A stretch of DNA of 16,446 bases from an uncultured bacterium (GCA_905214305.1 CAJMLK010000065.1:1-16446), one strand, 5' to 3'. Shown: positions 1 through 6,401, numbered from the stretch's first letter. Translations and numbers: made by a program. Notes: generated by a model not told the origin, from the letters alone.

Positions 1-160
1 CGCTGGTGATGTTGGGCAGGCGGATGATTTCCAGCACCTTGGCAACGTTGATGCCATAGTAGCCGCTGTAGGCGCTGCCGTCCGGCTGCTTTTCGTCTAT
101 AAGAAATTCAATGATTTCGAGTTCATTGTTATTGACGTTGAGCATGCTGTTTTGCGACAT
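1..160 (-). CDS. cheV: CheV-type chemotaxis coupling protein, N-terminal fragment
   Basis: Only the first 53 codons are in the window; the gene runs off the left edge. The translation begins MSQNSMLNVN and continues through an acidic stretch to YYGINVAKVLEIIRLP, which matches the first strands of a CheW-like domain as found at the start of CheV proteins. CheV couples chemoreceptors to the CheA kinase and usually carries a C-terminal receiver domain, which cannot be seen here. The start at 160 is preceded by AGGATGG at a suitable distance. A sigma-28 (FliA) type promoter lies about 100 bases upstream, which fits a motility/chemotaxis role. A plain CheW is the main alternative, because the receiver domain is out of view. 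Confidence 0.82.
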   Translation of the reverse strand, partial: MSQNSMLNVNNNELEIIEFLIDEKQPDGSAYSGYYGINVAKVLEIIRLPNITS

Positions 161-456
161 GACTACCATCCTGTCTGCCTGCGCATGGCGCGCGGCAGGG
201 CTTGTGTGCTGACGTGGAGCAGTACCCGGCTCCGGGACACGGGGCCGCTGTTGTCCTTTATCGGCCGAAATGCTTTTTTTCTTAGAGCGGCAGCAGGGTG
301 ACAGTGTGATTTTTCACTGTTTTTTTCAACTCGCTGCCGGAATATTTTCTGGCCGTGCATCTGCCGGCCGCCGGTTGGTATTTTGGGCCGCTGCGTCAAT
401 GCCCCGGCAAAAATCGTGTGCGGCCGCCGGGCGCGTGTGGCGGCACGGGGCCGGGC
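161..456. other. Intergenic region between nth and cheV
   Basis: These 296 bases hold the cheV leader and FliA promoter. They also contain a small inverted repeat, ACAGTG (301-306) and CACTGT (315-320), followed on the plus strand by seven T residues. It resembles an intrinsic terminator for plus-strand transcription, although no plus-strand gene precedes it. On the minus strand it lies just upstream of the cheV promoter and could be a regulator site. I see no T-run terminator directly after nth. The short open frames here look like shadows. Confidence 0.5.
258..284 (-). promoter_or_regulatory. FliA (sigma-28) promoter of cheV
   Basis: Read on the minus strand, GCCGATAA (265 to 258) is a perfect match to the sigma-28 -10 element. 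Exactly 11 bases upstream lies TAAGAAAA (284 to 277), which keeps the TAA of the -35 consensus TAAAGTTT. Transcription would start near 250, giving a leader of about 90 bases before the cheV start codon. The downstream gene being a chemotaxis protein strengthens the call. Confidence 0.72.
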
Positions 457-1134
457 CTATGCCTTGCGACGGGCCGGGCGCGGTGTTCTGGGCGGCTCCA
501 GCCGTGGGCAGAAATCTGCCATTTCACACTGTTCGCACAAGGGTTTGCGGGCCTCGCACACCTCGCGTCCGAACCAGACCATGCGGTGGTTCACGTCACC
601 CCATTCCGCACGCGGAAAAAGGGCCATGAGGTCGCGCTCCACAACAACGGGATCAGTAGACTCCGTGAGGCCCAGCCTGTGGCTGATGCGCTTGACGTGC
701 GTGTCCACCGCAAGCCCCTCATTGATGCCAAAAGCGCCGAACAGTACCACATTGGCCGTTTTGCGCGCCACTCCCGGCAGGGTCACAAGCTCTTCGAGGC
801 TGTCGGGGACCTGCCCGCCGTAGACTTCACACACGCGGGCGGCCGCGCCCAGCAGGTTTTTGGCCTTGCTGTGATAAAAGCCCGTGGAGCGTATGACCGC
901 CTCAAGTTCTTCAACCGGAACCCCCACAAGGTCGGCGGGGCCGGGCCAGCGACGGAACAGTTCCGGAGTGACGGTATTGACCCGGGCGTCCGTGCACTGG
1001 GCCGCCAGCACCGTGGCCACCAGCAACTGCCACGCTGTTTCGGCATCCAGGTGGGTATGGGGGGCGGGGTAGCGGTCTTTCAGGGCTTCAAGAACTTTTC
1101 GGGCCCGTGCCGGGCGGGAATTTTTCACACTCAT
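457..1134 (-). CDS. nth: Endonuclease III (DNA glycosylase/AP lyase)
   Basis: This 225-residue protein removes oxidised pyrimidines from DNA and cleaves the abasic site in base excision repair. The helix-hairpin-helix LPGVARKTA lies at residues 119-127, with catalytic Lys125. The catalytic Asp is Asp144 in VDTHVKRISHRLGL. The C-terminal iron-sulfur loop is complete: Cys193-X6-Cys200-X2-Cys203-X5-Cys209. E. coli Nth has 211 residues; the surplus here is a short basic Pro/Arg-rich tail. The reading frame stays open upstream as far as 1656, but that part overlaps cutA on the other strand and does not resemble Nth. The ATG at 1134 has AGGA about 8 bases ahead of it, so I use it. The gene is divergent from cutA. 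Confidence 0.95.
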   Translation of the reverse strand: MSVKNSRPARARKVLEALKDRYPAPHTHLDAETAWQLLVATVLAAQCTDARVNTVTPELFRRWPGPADLVGVPVEELEAVIRSTGFYHSKAKNLLGAAARVCEVYGGQVPDSLEELVTLPGVARKTANVVLFGAFGINEGLAVDTHVKRISHRLGLTESTDPVVVERDLMALFPRAEWGDVNHRMVWFGREVCEARKPLCEQCEMADFCPRLEPPRTPRPARRKA

Positions 1135-1257
1135 GTCCGTCCTATGCCACAGGCGTCGGCAGCCTGCAAGCCTTGGCGGGCGCGGTTCGCGCCCTCTTTG
1201 TTTTTTGCGTGTTTGGGTATAGGATGCCCCGAAAAGATCTGCTGTACGGGAGCGATC

Positions 1258-1581
1258 ATGTCCTATCTGGTTTATGTTACCGCGCCTCATGAAGAGCTTG
1301 CCCTTGATATTGCCCGCATGCTGGTGGAGCAAAGCCTTGCCGCCGGGGTGAACATCGTGCCTGGAGCGCGCTCCATTTACCGTTGGCGCGGTCAGGTGCA
1401 TGATGCCCCGGAATGCCTGCTGCTGGCCCAGGTAAGCCGCGAGGCGCTGCCTGCCTTTGAGGCCGCCGTAAAAGCCATGCACAGCTATGAGGTTCCCTGC
1501 ATTGTGGCACTGCCCATAGAGGCCGGTCATGAGCCGTATCTGCGCTGGATCAGAGAAAACAGCCGTTCGCCTTTGCCCTGA
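1258..1581 (+). CDS. cutA: CutA-like divalent cation tolerance protein
   Basis: This is a 107-residue protein of the CutA family, small trimeric ferredoxin-like-fold proteins linked to divalent metal tolerance in E. coli, where the exact function is still debated. Recognisable segments are VNIVPGARSIYRW (31-43), the central LLLAQVSREALPAFEAAV, and the C-terminal VPCIVALPIEAGHEPYLRWI (79-98). The length is close to the 112 residues of E. coli CutA. The Cys found in the ACVN motif of E. coli CutA is absent (AGVN here). GGGAG sits about 7 bases before the ATG. The frame is open much further upstream, but that is antisense to nth. CutA and nth are transcribed away from each other with 123 bases between their starts. 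Confidence 0.92.
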   Translation: MSYLVYVTAPHEELALDIARMLVEQSLAAGVNIVPGARSIYRWRGQVHDAPECLLLAQVSREALPAFEAAVKAMHSYEVPCIVALPIEAGHEPYLRWIRENSRSPLP

Positions 1582-1698
1582 AAATAGCTGGTTTAAAAAC
1601 CGGAGCGCTGTTCCGGCCGGATTTTCTGTAAAAGCCGGGCTGCGAGATTTCGGCATAGCCTTGCGCCCCTGCGGCGGGCGCCCGCTCCCGCATCCGCC

Positions 1699-1725
1699 AG
1701 AGCAATTTCAAAGGGAAATTGCTCT
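1699..1725. repeat. AGAGCA palindromic repeat, copy 1
   Basis: Arms AGAGCAATTTC (1699-1709) and GAAATTGCTCT (1715-1725) pair perfectly over 11 bp around a 5-base loop, 34 bases before the kinase start codon. It is the best-formed member of a short palindromic family scattered through the intergenic DNA of this window. It has no T-run, so it is not a typical terminator. Confidence 0.75.
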
Positions 1726-1759
1726 ATTACATCCGTCTACCCCATAACGAGAGGAACTC

Positions 1760-2716
1760 ATGTCCATTTACGTTTCCGGTTCTCTGGCGTTTGACCGCAT
1801 CATGACCTTCCCCGGCAATTTTCAGGATCATATCCTTATGGACAAGCTGCACATGATCAATGTCAGCTTTATGGTGGACGGCATGGACGAACGCCGGGGC
1901 GGCTGCGCGGGCAATATTGCCTATTCCCTTGCGCTGCTTGAAGAAAAGCCGGTTATTGTCGCCGCTGCCGGACGCGATTTTGATTCTTACGCGCAAACGC
2001 TCGCCGCCCACGGCCTGCCGCTGGACGGCATCCGTCGTGCTGACGAGGTCTTCACGGCCCTGTGCTACATTACCACAGACCTGAACAGCAACCAGATCAC
2101 GGGTTTTTATCCCGGGGCCATGAGCCTGCCCGCGCTGTATGATTTTCCGGCTCTTGACCCGGCAAGGGATATTGCCATCGTGTCGCCCGGCAACCTCGAT
2201 GACATGCGCCGTCTGCCCCGTTTCTATCGTGAAAAGGGCGTTCCCTACATCTTTGATCCCGGCCAGCAGTTGCCCGTGCTGACCGCCGAAGAACTGCTTG
2301 ACGCCATTGAAGGCTCTCTGGCCTGCATTACCAATGACTATGAACTGAACATGATCTGCAAGGCCACGGGCAAAAGCGAAGACGAACTTGCCGCCAGCAC
2401 GCGCTGGCTTGTGACCACCCTTGGCGCTGAAGGCGCGCAGGTGCGCGGCAATCAGGGCGAAAACGTGCGCATTGCGCCTGTTCCCGTTGAAAGGGTGCTG
2501 GACCCCACCGGCGCGGGCGATGCACACCGCGCGGGCCTTATCAAGGGGCTGGTCAGCGGCCTTGCCATGCCCGAAGCTGCCAGACTCGGCTCGGTGAGCG
2601 CCAGCTTTGCCCTTGAAAAGCTGGGAACCCAGGAACACGTCATTACCCCGGCGCTGTTCCGCCAGCGTTATGAGGCGGTCTTTGGCGCGCTGCCCGAGGG
2701 GATTCTGGGCGCGTAA
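1760..2716 (+). CDS. PfkB/ribokinase-family carbohydrate (or nucleoside) kinase
   Basis: This 318-residue protein of the PfkB (ribokinase/adenosine kinase) family transfers the ATP gamma-phosphate to a sugar or nucleoside hydroxyl. Near the N-terminus is MSIYVSGSLAFDRI. The Gly-rich first signature, RRGGCAGNIAYSLALL, is at 45-60. The second signature, DPTGAGDAHRAGL, is at 248-260, with the anion-hole GAGD and the catalytic base Asp254. The length is normal for the family. The start at 1760 has a strong AGAGGA a few bases upstream. The gene stands alone on its strand, so its neighbours do not indicate the substrate. The MVDGMDERRGG region resembles adenosine-kinase-like bacterial members, but I would not name the substrate. 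Confidence 0.9.
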   Translation: MSIYVSGSLAFDRIMTFPGNFQDHILMDKLHMINVSFMVDGMDERRGGCAGNIAYSLALLEEKPVIVAAAGRDFDSYAQTLAAHGLPLDGIRRADEVFTALCYITTDLNSNQITGFYPGAMSLPALYDFPALDPARDIAIVSPGNLDDMRRLPRFYREKGVPYIFDPGQQLPVLTAEELLDAIEGSLACITNDYELNMICKATGKSEDELAASTRWLVTTLGAEGAQVRGNQGENVRIAPVPVERVLDPTGAGDAHRAGLIKGLVSGLAMPEAARLGSVSASFALEKLGTQEHVITPALFRQRYEAVFGALPEGILGA

Positions 2717-3123
2717 GTCTGGTATTCTGTCGGGCTGCTGCGGCAGATGGCGCGCAAGCCGTACGCAGCAGCAGGCACTGTACAGGCCCTGGCAGGCGGG
2801 TGGCAAACAGCCTCCCGGCCTGCCCGGCACAAAGCTGTCGCAGGCCGCATGATCCGCTCAGGGCATCAGGGTGAAGAGACGGTTTCGGCAGGGGCGGTCC
2901 TGCGCGAGCTTCAACTGTCCCGGAGTGTTTCCCTGTCCCGGAGTGTTTCACAGTGCGCCGTGCGCATCAGGTGAAATGCCCCGGCTGGACAAAACAAGGT
3001 GCAGCATAACCCGCAAGGGCGGTGCGGCGGCGGTCCGGTTTCGCAGCGTCCTGCCTGAAGGGCGCCCTGCCGGAATGTGCGCATGCCAAACGCGCCACTG
3101 CTGTTTTTTTGCCGGAGGAAAGC
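2717..3123. other. Gene-free region between pfkB-type kinase and ydcZ-type gene
   Basis: These 407 bases contain no convincing gene. Two inverted repeats follow the kinase. The first has arms CTGCTGCG (2735-2742) and CGCAGCAG (2764-2771). The second pairs GGCAGGCGGG (2791-2800) with CCCGGCCTGCC (2814-2824) with one bulged base. Neither is followed by a T-run, so they are weak terminator candidates. A 17-bp direct repeat follows at 2915-2949. Open frames here overlap one another in several frames and lack ribosome binding sites. Confidence 0.5.
2915..2949. repeat. Two tandem copies of a 17-bp sequence
   Basis: CTGTCCCGGAGTGTTTC occurs at 2915-2931 and again, identically, at 2933-2949, giving a period of 18 bases. 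There are only two copies and no flanking gene is disrupted. It may be a replication-slippage duplication or a paired binding site. Confidence 0.85.
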
Positions 3124-3552
3124 ATGCTGTATATAGCACTTATGGTCTTTGGCGGATGTCTTGTGGCCCTGCAGTCACCGGTAAATGCCGCTTTGAGCCG
3201 TACGGTGGGCATTCTGGAAAGCAGCTTTGTTTCATTTGCCGGTGGCACGCTGTTTCTCGGTCTGGCAGTGCTTTTTTTCGGGCGCGGGCAACTTTTGCGG
3301 TTGACGGAAGCCCCGTCGTGGCAATGGATAGGCGGTGTTTTCGGCGCGATCATGGTGCTCAACAGCGTCATCGCCGTGCCGCGCATCGGCGTGCTGACCA
3401 CGGCGATGGCAATGATTTTCGGCAACCTGCTCATGGCGGCCATCATTGACAATTACGGCTGGTTCGGCTTGCCGGTAACGCCCTTCGGCTGGCGTCGGCT
3501 GCTGGGTTTTGTGCTGGTGCTGGCCGGTCTGGCGCTGGTGTTTCGCCGCTAG
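3124..3552 (+). CDS. YdcZ/DUF606-type small membrane protein (DMT superfamily)
   Basis: This 142-residue, very hydrophobic protein has about five predicted membrane helices, near residues 2-20, 33-52, 68-85, 88-107 and 126-140. The N-terminal pattern ALQSPVNAALSRTVG (15-29), with helix-breaking Pro and Asn, followed by SFVSFAGGTLFLG, is typical of the DUF606/YdcZ family in the drug/metabolite transporter superfamily. Members are thought to act as half-size transporters, and the substrate is unknown. GGAGGAAAGC directly precedes the ATG, which settles the start against longer upstream frames. It appears monocistronic; the next gene begins about 200 bases later. Confidence 0.85.
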   Translation: MLYIALMVFGGCLVALQSPVNAALSRTVGILESSFVSFAGGTLFLGLAVLFFGRGQLLRLTEAPSWQWIGGVFGAIMVLNSVIAVPRIGVLTTAMAMIFGNLLMAAIIDNYGWFGLPVTPFGWRRLLGFVLVLAGLALVFRR

Positions 3553-3663
3553 GGCTGTTGCGCGTGGCGGTGTTCCGGCAGCGGCCAGCGTGCTGATGCA
3601 GCGGCATGCCTCCGCTGGCTGTCTTTCAGCCGTTGCCCCGGGGGCTTGCGGATGCAGGCGGCA

Positions 3664-3744
3664 GAGCTGTTTATCTGCGCTGTTACGCGCCGAAGCAGGC
3701 GTCTTTGAAGCATTGAAAATAAATACTCTCAATGAGCAAATGCC
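3664..3744 (+). repeat. Dispersed 81-bp repeat, copy A
   Basis: The segment aligns without gaps to 5897-5977 with about 59 of 81 bases identical by hand. Shared blocks include GCGCTGTTAC, CGAAGC and GAAGCATTG. In one frame both copies encode similar peptides, LLRAEAGVFEALKINTLNEQM here and LLHSEAGDLEALGMDVLHAKM in copy B. This copy ends just before the ribosome binding site of the ybaK-like gene. Confidence 0.6.
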
Positions 3745-3758
3745 ATAAAGGAAAGATC

Positions 3759-4232
3759 ATGCGGGTAGACGCAGTAAAGGCCGAGCTGGCAAAGCACGGT
3801 CTGGCTGAAGGCTATATGGAATTTGAGGTGTCGAGCGCCACCGTGGATCTGGCGGCAGCTGCCGTGGGTTGCGAACCGGGGCGTATTGCCAAGAGTCTTT
3901 CTGTTCTGGGGCCTGAGGGGCCGGTAGTGCTGGTGGTTATGGGGACGGCCCGGCTGGATAACCGCAAGTTCAAGGATGCCTTTCAGTGCAAGCCCCGCTT
4001 TATCAGGCCCGAAGACCTGCAGGAGCAGGTGGGGCATCCTGTGGGCGGCGTTTGCCCTTTTGCCCTGCATGACAGCGTGCGCGTCTATCTGGACGCCAGC
4101 CTGAAGAGCTTTGATCCGGTCTATCCCGCAGCCGGAGCGCCCAATAATGCCGTAAGGATTTCTCTTGCCGAGCTGGAGCGCATCACCGGCGGAACATGGG
4201 TTGATGTCTGCAAGGAAGCGGAAAACACATAG
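3759..4232 (+). CDS. YbaK/EbsC/ProX-type aminoacyl-tRNA deacylase
   Basis: This 157-residue protein of the YbaK/aminoacyl-tRNA editing domain superfamily would hydrolyse mischarged tRNAs such as Cys-tRNA(Pro) or Ala-tRNA(Pro); the exact specificity cannot be read from sequence. The conserved Lys is Lys45 in GRIAKSLSVLG. The loop PVGGVCPFAL is at 94-103, close to the family's GGVSPFG motif, and NNAVRISLAELERITGG (129-145) is typical of the C-terminal end. The start at 3759 follows AAAGGAAAG at good spacing. An in-frame ATG at 3732 lies inside a dispersed repeat and is less likely. The stop codon TAG overlaps an AGAGCA repeat. The gene converges with the DUF134 gene. Confidence 0.9.
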   Translation: MRVDAVKAELAKHGLAEGYMEFEVSSATVDLAAAAVGCEPGRIAKSLSVLGPEGPVVLVVMGTARLDNRKFKDAFQCKPRFIRPEDLQEQVGHPVGGVCPFALHDSVRVYLDASLKSFDPVYPAAGAPNNAVRISLAELERITGGTWVDVCKEAENT

Positions 4233-4272
4233 AGCAAGTTCACTCTGGCACTGCCCGCGGCTGCGTGGGCAG
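4231..4272. repeat. AGAGCA repeat, copy 2, with a GC-rich hairpin
   Basis: AGAGCAAGTTCAC begins at 4231, inside the ybaK stop codon (TAG, 4230-4232). It is followed by a hairpin with arms CTGCCC (4251-4256) and GGGCAG (4267-4272). The hairpin lacks a T-run but lies where a terminator between the convergent ybaK and DUF134 genes would be expected. Confidence 0.45.
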
Positions 4273-4421
4273 GCTTCCACCGGGAGGTGCACCCGCAGTT
4301 AGCTTGCGCGGCTATGCGCCGAAACAGATTTTGCGAGTGTGCATTCTCAGCGTTAGTCTGCTTCAGGGCTGCCGGAAGGGCAGGGCCTCGGGGCGGCACA
4401 GGCTGTTTGCGGCCGGGTGCG

Positions 4422-5024
4422 TTATCGATTTCGTCTGCGGCGGCAACCGCCGTGCCCGCACGATGCGCCCTCACCGCTGCAAAGTCTGTATTCCCCGCCC
4501 TCGATGCGCAGCATCTTGCCGTTGACGAGGGCGTCGGCCAGCTTTTTGCGTGCCTCGGCATAAATGCTCTGCACTGTGGTGCGGGCGATGTGCATGCTCT
4601 CGGCGCAACCCTCCTGGGTCATGCCTTCAAGGTCAATGAGCCGCAAGGTTTCGTACTGATCCACTGTCATGACAACCATGTCCTGCCCCGGCCCATGCGG
4701 TTCATGCAACATTGCTGACCCATGCGGCTCGTGTGGACAGGCAGGCCCGTGCCCGGTCTGCCCCCTGTGGCGGCCTCCCCGGCCCAGCCCCCGGCCTTGC
4801 CCGAATTCCGATCCATGCCCTGACCCGCACGCCGGGGCTGGAGCCTGCGCTGGCGCGTGCAGCGTTACATAGTCCGCGCCCGGATCAAGCGCCGCCGCTG
4901 TAGGTGATGGCGAAGCCATACGGCAGCCGAGCTCGCTCTGGGGCGAGGACGCGCCCGGCAGGGGGCCGAAGCAGGTATTGCTGGGCATGGCGCACACTTT
5001 GCGCCACTTTTTGGGTCTTGGCAT
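4422..5024 (-). CDS. DUF134-family helix-turn-helix regulator with an unusual insertion
   Basis: This 200-residue protein starts MPRPKKWRKVC and ends its core with NGKMLRIEGGEYRLC, both hallmarks of the DUF134 family of small DNA-binding proteins with a sigma-70 region-4-like helix-turn-helix. The HTH is in TVDQYETLRLIDLEGMTQEGCAESMHIARTTVQSIYAEARKKLADAL (about 120-166). Family members are usually much shorter, about 100 residues. Here residues 26-114 form an extra Gly/His/Pro/Ala-rich stretch (for example HEPHGSAMLHEPHGPG), and a small Cys/Gly tail, CSGEGASCGHGGC, follows the core. Upstream bases GGTGAG give a modest ribosome binding site. The DUF5320 gene lies 319 bases upstream on the same strand. 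DUF134 genes often sit near DUF5320 and NifX/MTH1175-type genes, so a shared metal- or cofactor-related role is plausible. Confidence 0.88.
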   Translation of the reverse strand: MPRPKKWRKVCAMPSNTCFGPLPGASSPQSELGCRMASPSPTAAALDPGADYVTLHAPAQAPAPACGSGHGSEFGQGRGLGRGGRHRGQTGHGPACPHEPHGSAMLHEPHGPGQDMVVMTVDQYETLRLIDLEGMTQEGCAESMHIARTTVQSIYAEARKKLADALVNGKMLRIEGGEYRLCSGEGASCGHGGCRRRRNR

Positions 5025-5343
5025 GGTTTCTCACCGCATATCAAGGCCGCCCCAAGGGAGCGGCCTTCTGTTTATATTTGTGGTCTGGTTTTCCCGACCC
5101 GTCTGTCCCTGAAGCAGTATCACGTTGAGCTTGCTCTGGCGACTGCAAGAGGAGGGCAATTTATTTGCGCTGTCAAGCTCTCGGGCAAGCTCTCGGGCAA
5201 GCGTGCTTCAAGCTTCAGGAATGCCCATTCTCAAATGTTCGCTCAGGCAAGATGCGATTTTTGGCTGAACCAACGCCACATTGTGGCGCGCTGCACGTCG
5301 GTGCAGTGTTGGAGTATTTGCCTTTTTTCAGGGCTGACAGGCT
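5025..5343. other. Gene-free region between DUF5320 and DUF134 genes, rich in inverted repeats
   Basis: Several small structures fill this 319-base gap. A hairpin at 5043-5067 has arms AAGGCCGC and GCGGCCTT around a 9-base loop; it would lie in the DUF134 leader if the two genes share a transcript. A further inverted repeat has arms CGCCACA (5274-5280) and TGTGGCG (5282-5288). Another has arms CTGCAC (5291-5296) and GTGCAG (5301-5306). A short tandem AAGCTCTCGGGC duplication lies near 5174-5198, and an AGAGCAAG element (minus strand) near 5125-5137. I see no gene. Confidence 0.5.
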
Positions 5344-5691
5344 TTAATTGCCCGAGGTGTCATCCGTGGGGAAGCGGGAAGAACCGTCGGGACCGTTGTC
5401 GGACATGTTCTGCCCGCGGCAGGCTCCCTGACGCATGCCTCTGCCGTGGCACATGCCCCGGCCCTGTCCCTGTCCTCTTCCCTGTCCCCGGCCCCGGCCA
5501 GAGCCGCCTTCGCGCGGGGCTTCCATGCCGGGCATGCTCTGTCCGTGGCAGGCGCCGTGGCGCATGCCGCGCCGCATGCCTGCACCACCCTGCTCCGTGT
5601 TTTGTTCCATACCGTTTCCGCCACACATGCCGCGTCCGCGCCCGGTGCGCGGGCCGTTGCCTTCAGGGCCTGTATTGTCATTGCAAGGCAT
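5344..5691 (-). CDS. DUF5320-type Gly/Arg/Met-rich small protein
   Basis: This 115-residue protein begins MPCNDNTGPEGNGPRTGRGRGMCGG. That resembles the N-terminus of DUF5320 proteins, in which a GTGP..GGP.TGRG.G.C pattern is typical. The rest is low complexity, with repeated RG, GQ and GM units and scattered Cys and His (HGACHGQSM, GMCHGRGM, GACRGQNM), suggesting metal binding. The function of the family is unknown. The start at 5691 is fixed by AAAAGGAGATC just upstream; an in-frame extension to 5745 would run into the operator region. Two identical palindromes lie 49-95 bases upstream of the start codon. Alternative: a disordered protein of unrelated origin that has converged on the same composition. 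Confidence 0.75.
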   Translation of the reverse strand: MPCNDNTGPEGNGPRTGRGRGMCGGNGMEQNTEQGGAGMRRGMRHGACHGQSMPGMEAPREGGSGRGRGQGRGQGQGRGMCHGRGMRQGACRGQNMSDNGPDGSSRFPTDDTSGN

Positions 5692-5739
5692 AAAGATCTC
5701 CTTTTGTCGTACGTGCCCTGCGCTGGGCACAATTGTTAC

Positions 5740-5751
5740 TGACATATGTCA
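5740..5751. promoter_or_regulatory. Palindromic operator, proximal copy
   Basis: TGACATATGTCA is a perfect 12-bp palindrome. An identical copy lies 35 bp away at 5775-5786, so the pair probably binds one regulator twice upstream of the DUF5320 gene. The pattern GAC-N4-GTC resembles Crp/Fnr-superfamily sites such as those proposed for HcpR, but the fit is only partial. The DUF134 protein encoded nearby is another candidate. Confidence 0.6.
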
Positions 5752-5774
5752 TAAACAAAAGTATGGGCATTATC

Positions 5775-5786
5775 TGACATATGTCA
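5775..5786. promoter_or_regulatory. Palindromic operator, distal copy
   Basis: This is the second perfect TGACATATGTCA. On the minus strand it forms part of TTGACATATGTCAG, so its TTGACA could also serve as a -35 element, with TACTTT 18 bases downstream as a poor -10. The shared flanking base on the minus strand extends the repeat to 13 bp in both copies. Confidence 0.6.
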
Positions 5787-5896
5787 ACAACATTTTTTAT
5801 TAATGAATATGTTTTGTAAATAATGATGGTTATTGGACAGGGAAAAATGAACCTTGATGCCTCCTGCGTGAGCAGACGCCCGCCGCAGAGGCGTAA

Positions 5897-5977
5897 GCGC
5901 TGTCTATTGGCGCTGTTACACAGCGAAGCGGGGGACCTGGAAGCATTGGGAATGGATGTTCTCCATGCGAAAATGCT
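5897..5977 (+). repeat. Dispersed 81-bp repeat, copy B
   Basis: Homologous to copy A at 3664-3744 at about 73 percent identity, ungapped. The bases just upstream, GAGGCGTAAGC and CTGTCTATT, recur with small changes near 10053-10086, suggesting a third partial copy there. The similarity is partly preserved at the peptide level, so this may be a remnant of a coding element. Confidence 0.6.
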
Positions 5978-6304
5978 GCGGGTCAGGCCCGGCGCGGCAG
6001 AAAAAAGGTGTGCGCGCAGGCGCGCTCAGTGGAAAAAGGAGCGGCAGGAAAAGGCTTGGACAGGCATACGCTGCCGGAATATGGCCTGCCCGGGCGTAGC
6101 AGGGCGGGCGGGCATTTCACGGGCTGGCCATGAAAAAAGGCGGAAACCTTGCGGTATCCGCCTCTGGAAAGGAACGCCGTTGCCGTTTTGCGCCGCAGGC
6201 GCTGCTGCGGCTGCCCGCACCGTGGCAGGCGCAGGCATGAAGGCAAGGCAAAAGGACAGATCTGGAGCATTCTGCTTTTGAAACGCTCCCTGTTTCAACA
6301 CATC

Positions 6305-6336
6305 ATTCTGGCGCAAAACGTGACTTTCGCCAGAAT
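6305..6336. repeat. Inverted repeat, 9-bp stem
   Basis: Arms ATTCTGGCG (6305-6313) and CGCCAGAAT (6328-6336) are perfectly complementary around a 14-base loop. It lies beyond the cupin stop codon on the minus strand, but no T-run follows. It may be part of the neighbouring repeat cluster. Confidence 0.6.
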
Positions 6337-6374
6337 CCACGTCACGTGGCGGCGTCAGCCGCCTTGGTGTCAGC

Positions 6375-6401
6375 AGAGCACTTTCAACGTGAAATTGCTC
6401 T
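6375..6401. repeat. AGAGCA palindromic repeat overlapping the cupin stop codon
   Basis: Arms AGAGCACTTTC (6375-6385) and GAAATTGCTCT (6391-6401) pair with one mismatch around a 5-base loop. The last bases of the repeat, read on the minus strand, form the TAG stop codon of the cupin gene. Confidence 0.7.

Larger units (their letters stand above)
5752..6399. other. Gene-free repeat-rich region between the DUF5320 promoter and the cupin gene
   Basis: About 650 bases without a supported gene. From left to right it contains an AT-rich stretch with the distal operator (5775-5830), dispersed repeat copy B (5897-5977), and a degenerate AGAGCA-type inverted repeat at 6264-6289. Then come an inverted repeat with arms ATTCTGGCG (6305-6313) and CGCCAGAAT (6328-6336), and AGAGCA copy 5 at 6375-6401. 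Open frames across it (for example 5823-6281) have no ribosome binding site and include the repeat, so I do not call them genes. Confidence 0.5.

Noticed and set aside
1198..1223. Possible sigma-70 promoter for cutA (TTGTTT and TATAGG)
   Set aside because: The spacing is only 14 bases, too short to trust.
355..1257. Long in-frame upstream extension of cutA
   Set aside because: It is antisense to nth; CutA similarity and a good ribosome binding site begin at 1258.
1135..1656. N-terminal extension of nth
   Set aside because: It is antisense to cutA and unlike Nth; the ATG at 1134 has a ribosome binding site.
1655..1670. Sigma-54-like sequence CGGCATAGCCTTGC
   Set aside because: GG and GC are nine bases apart instead of ten and the first T of the -24 element is missing.
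2871..3449. 192-codon frame overlapping the ydcZ-type gene
   Set aside because: Out of frame with a well-supported membrane protein that has its own strong ribosome binding site.
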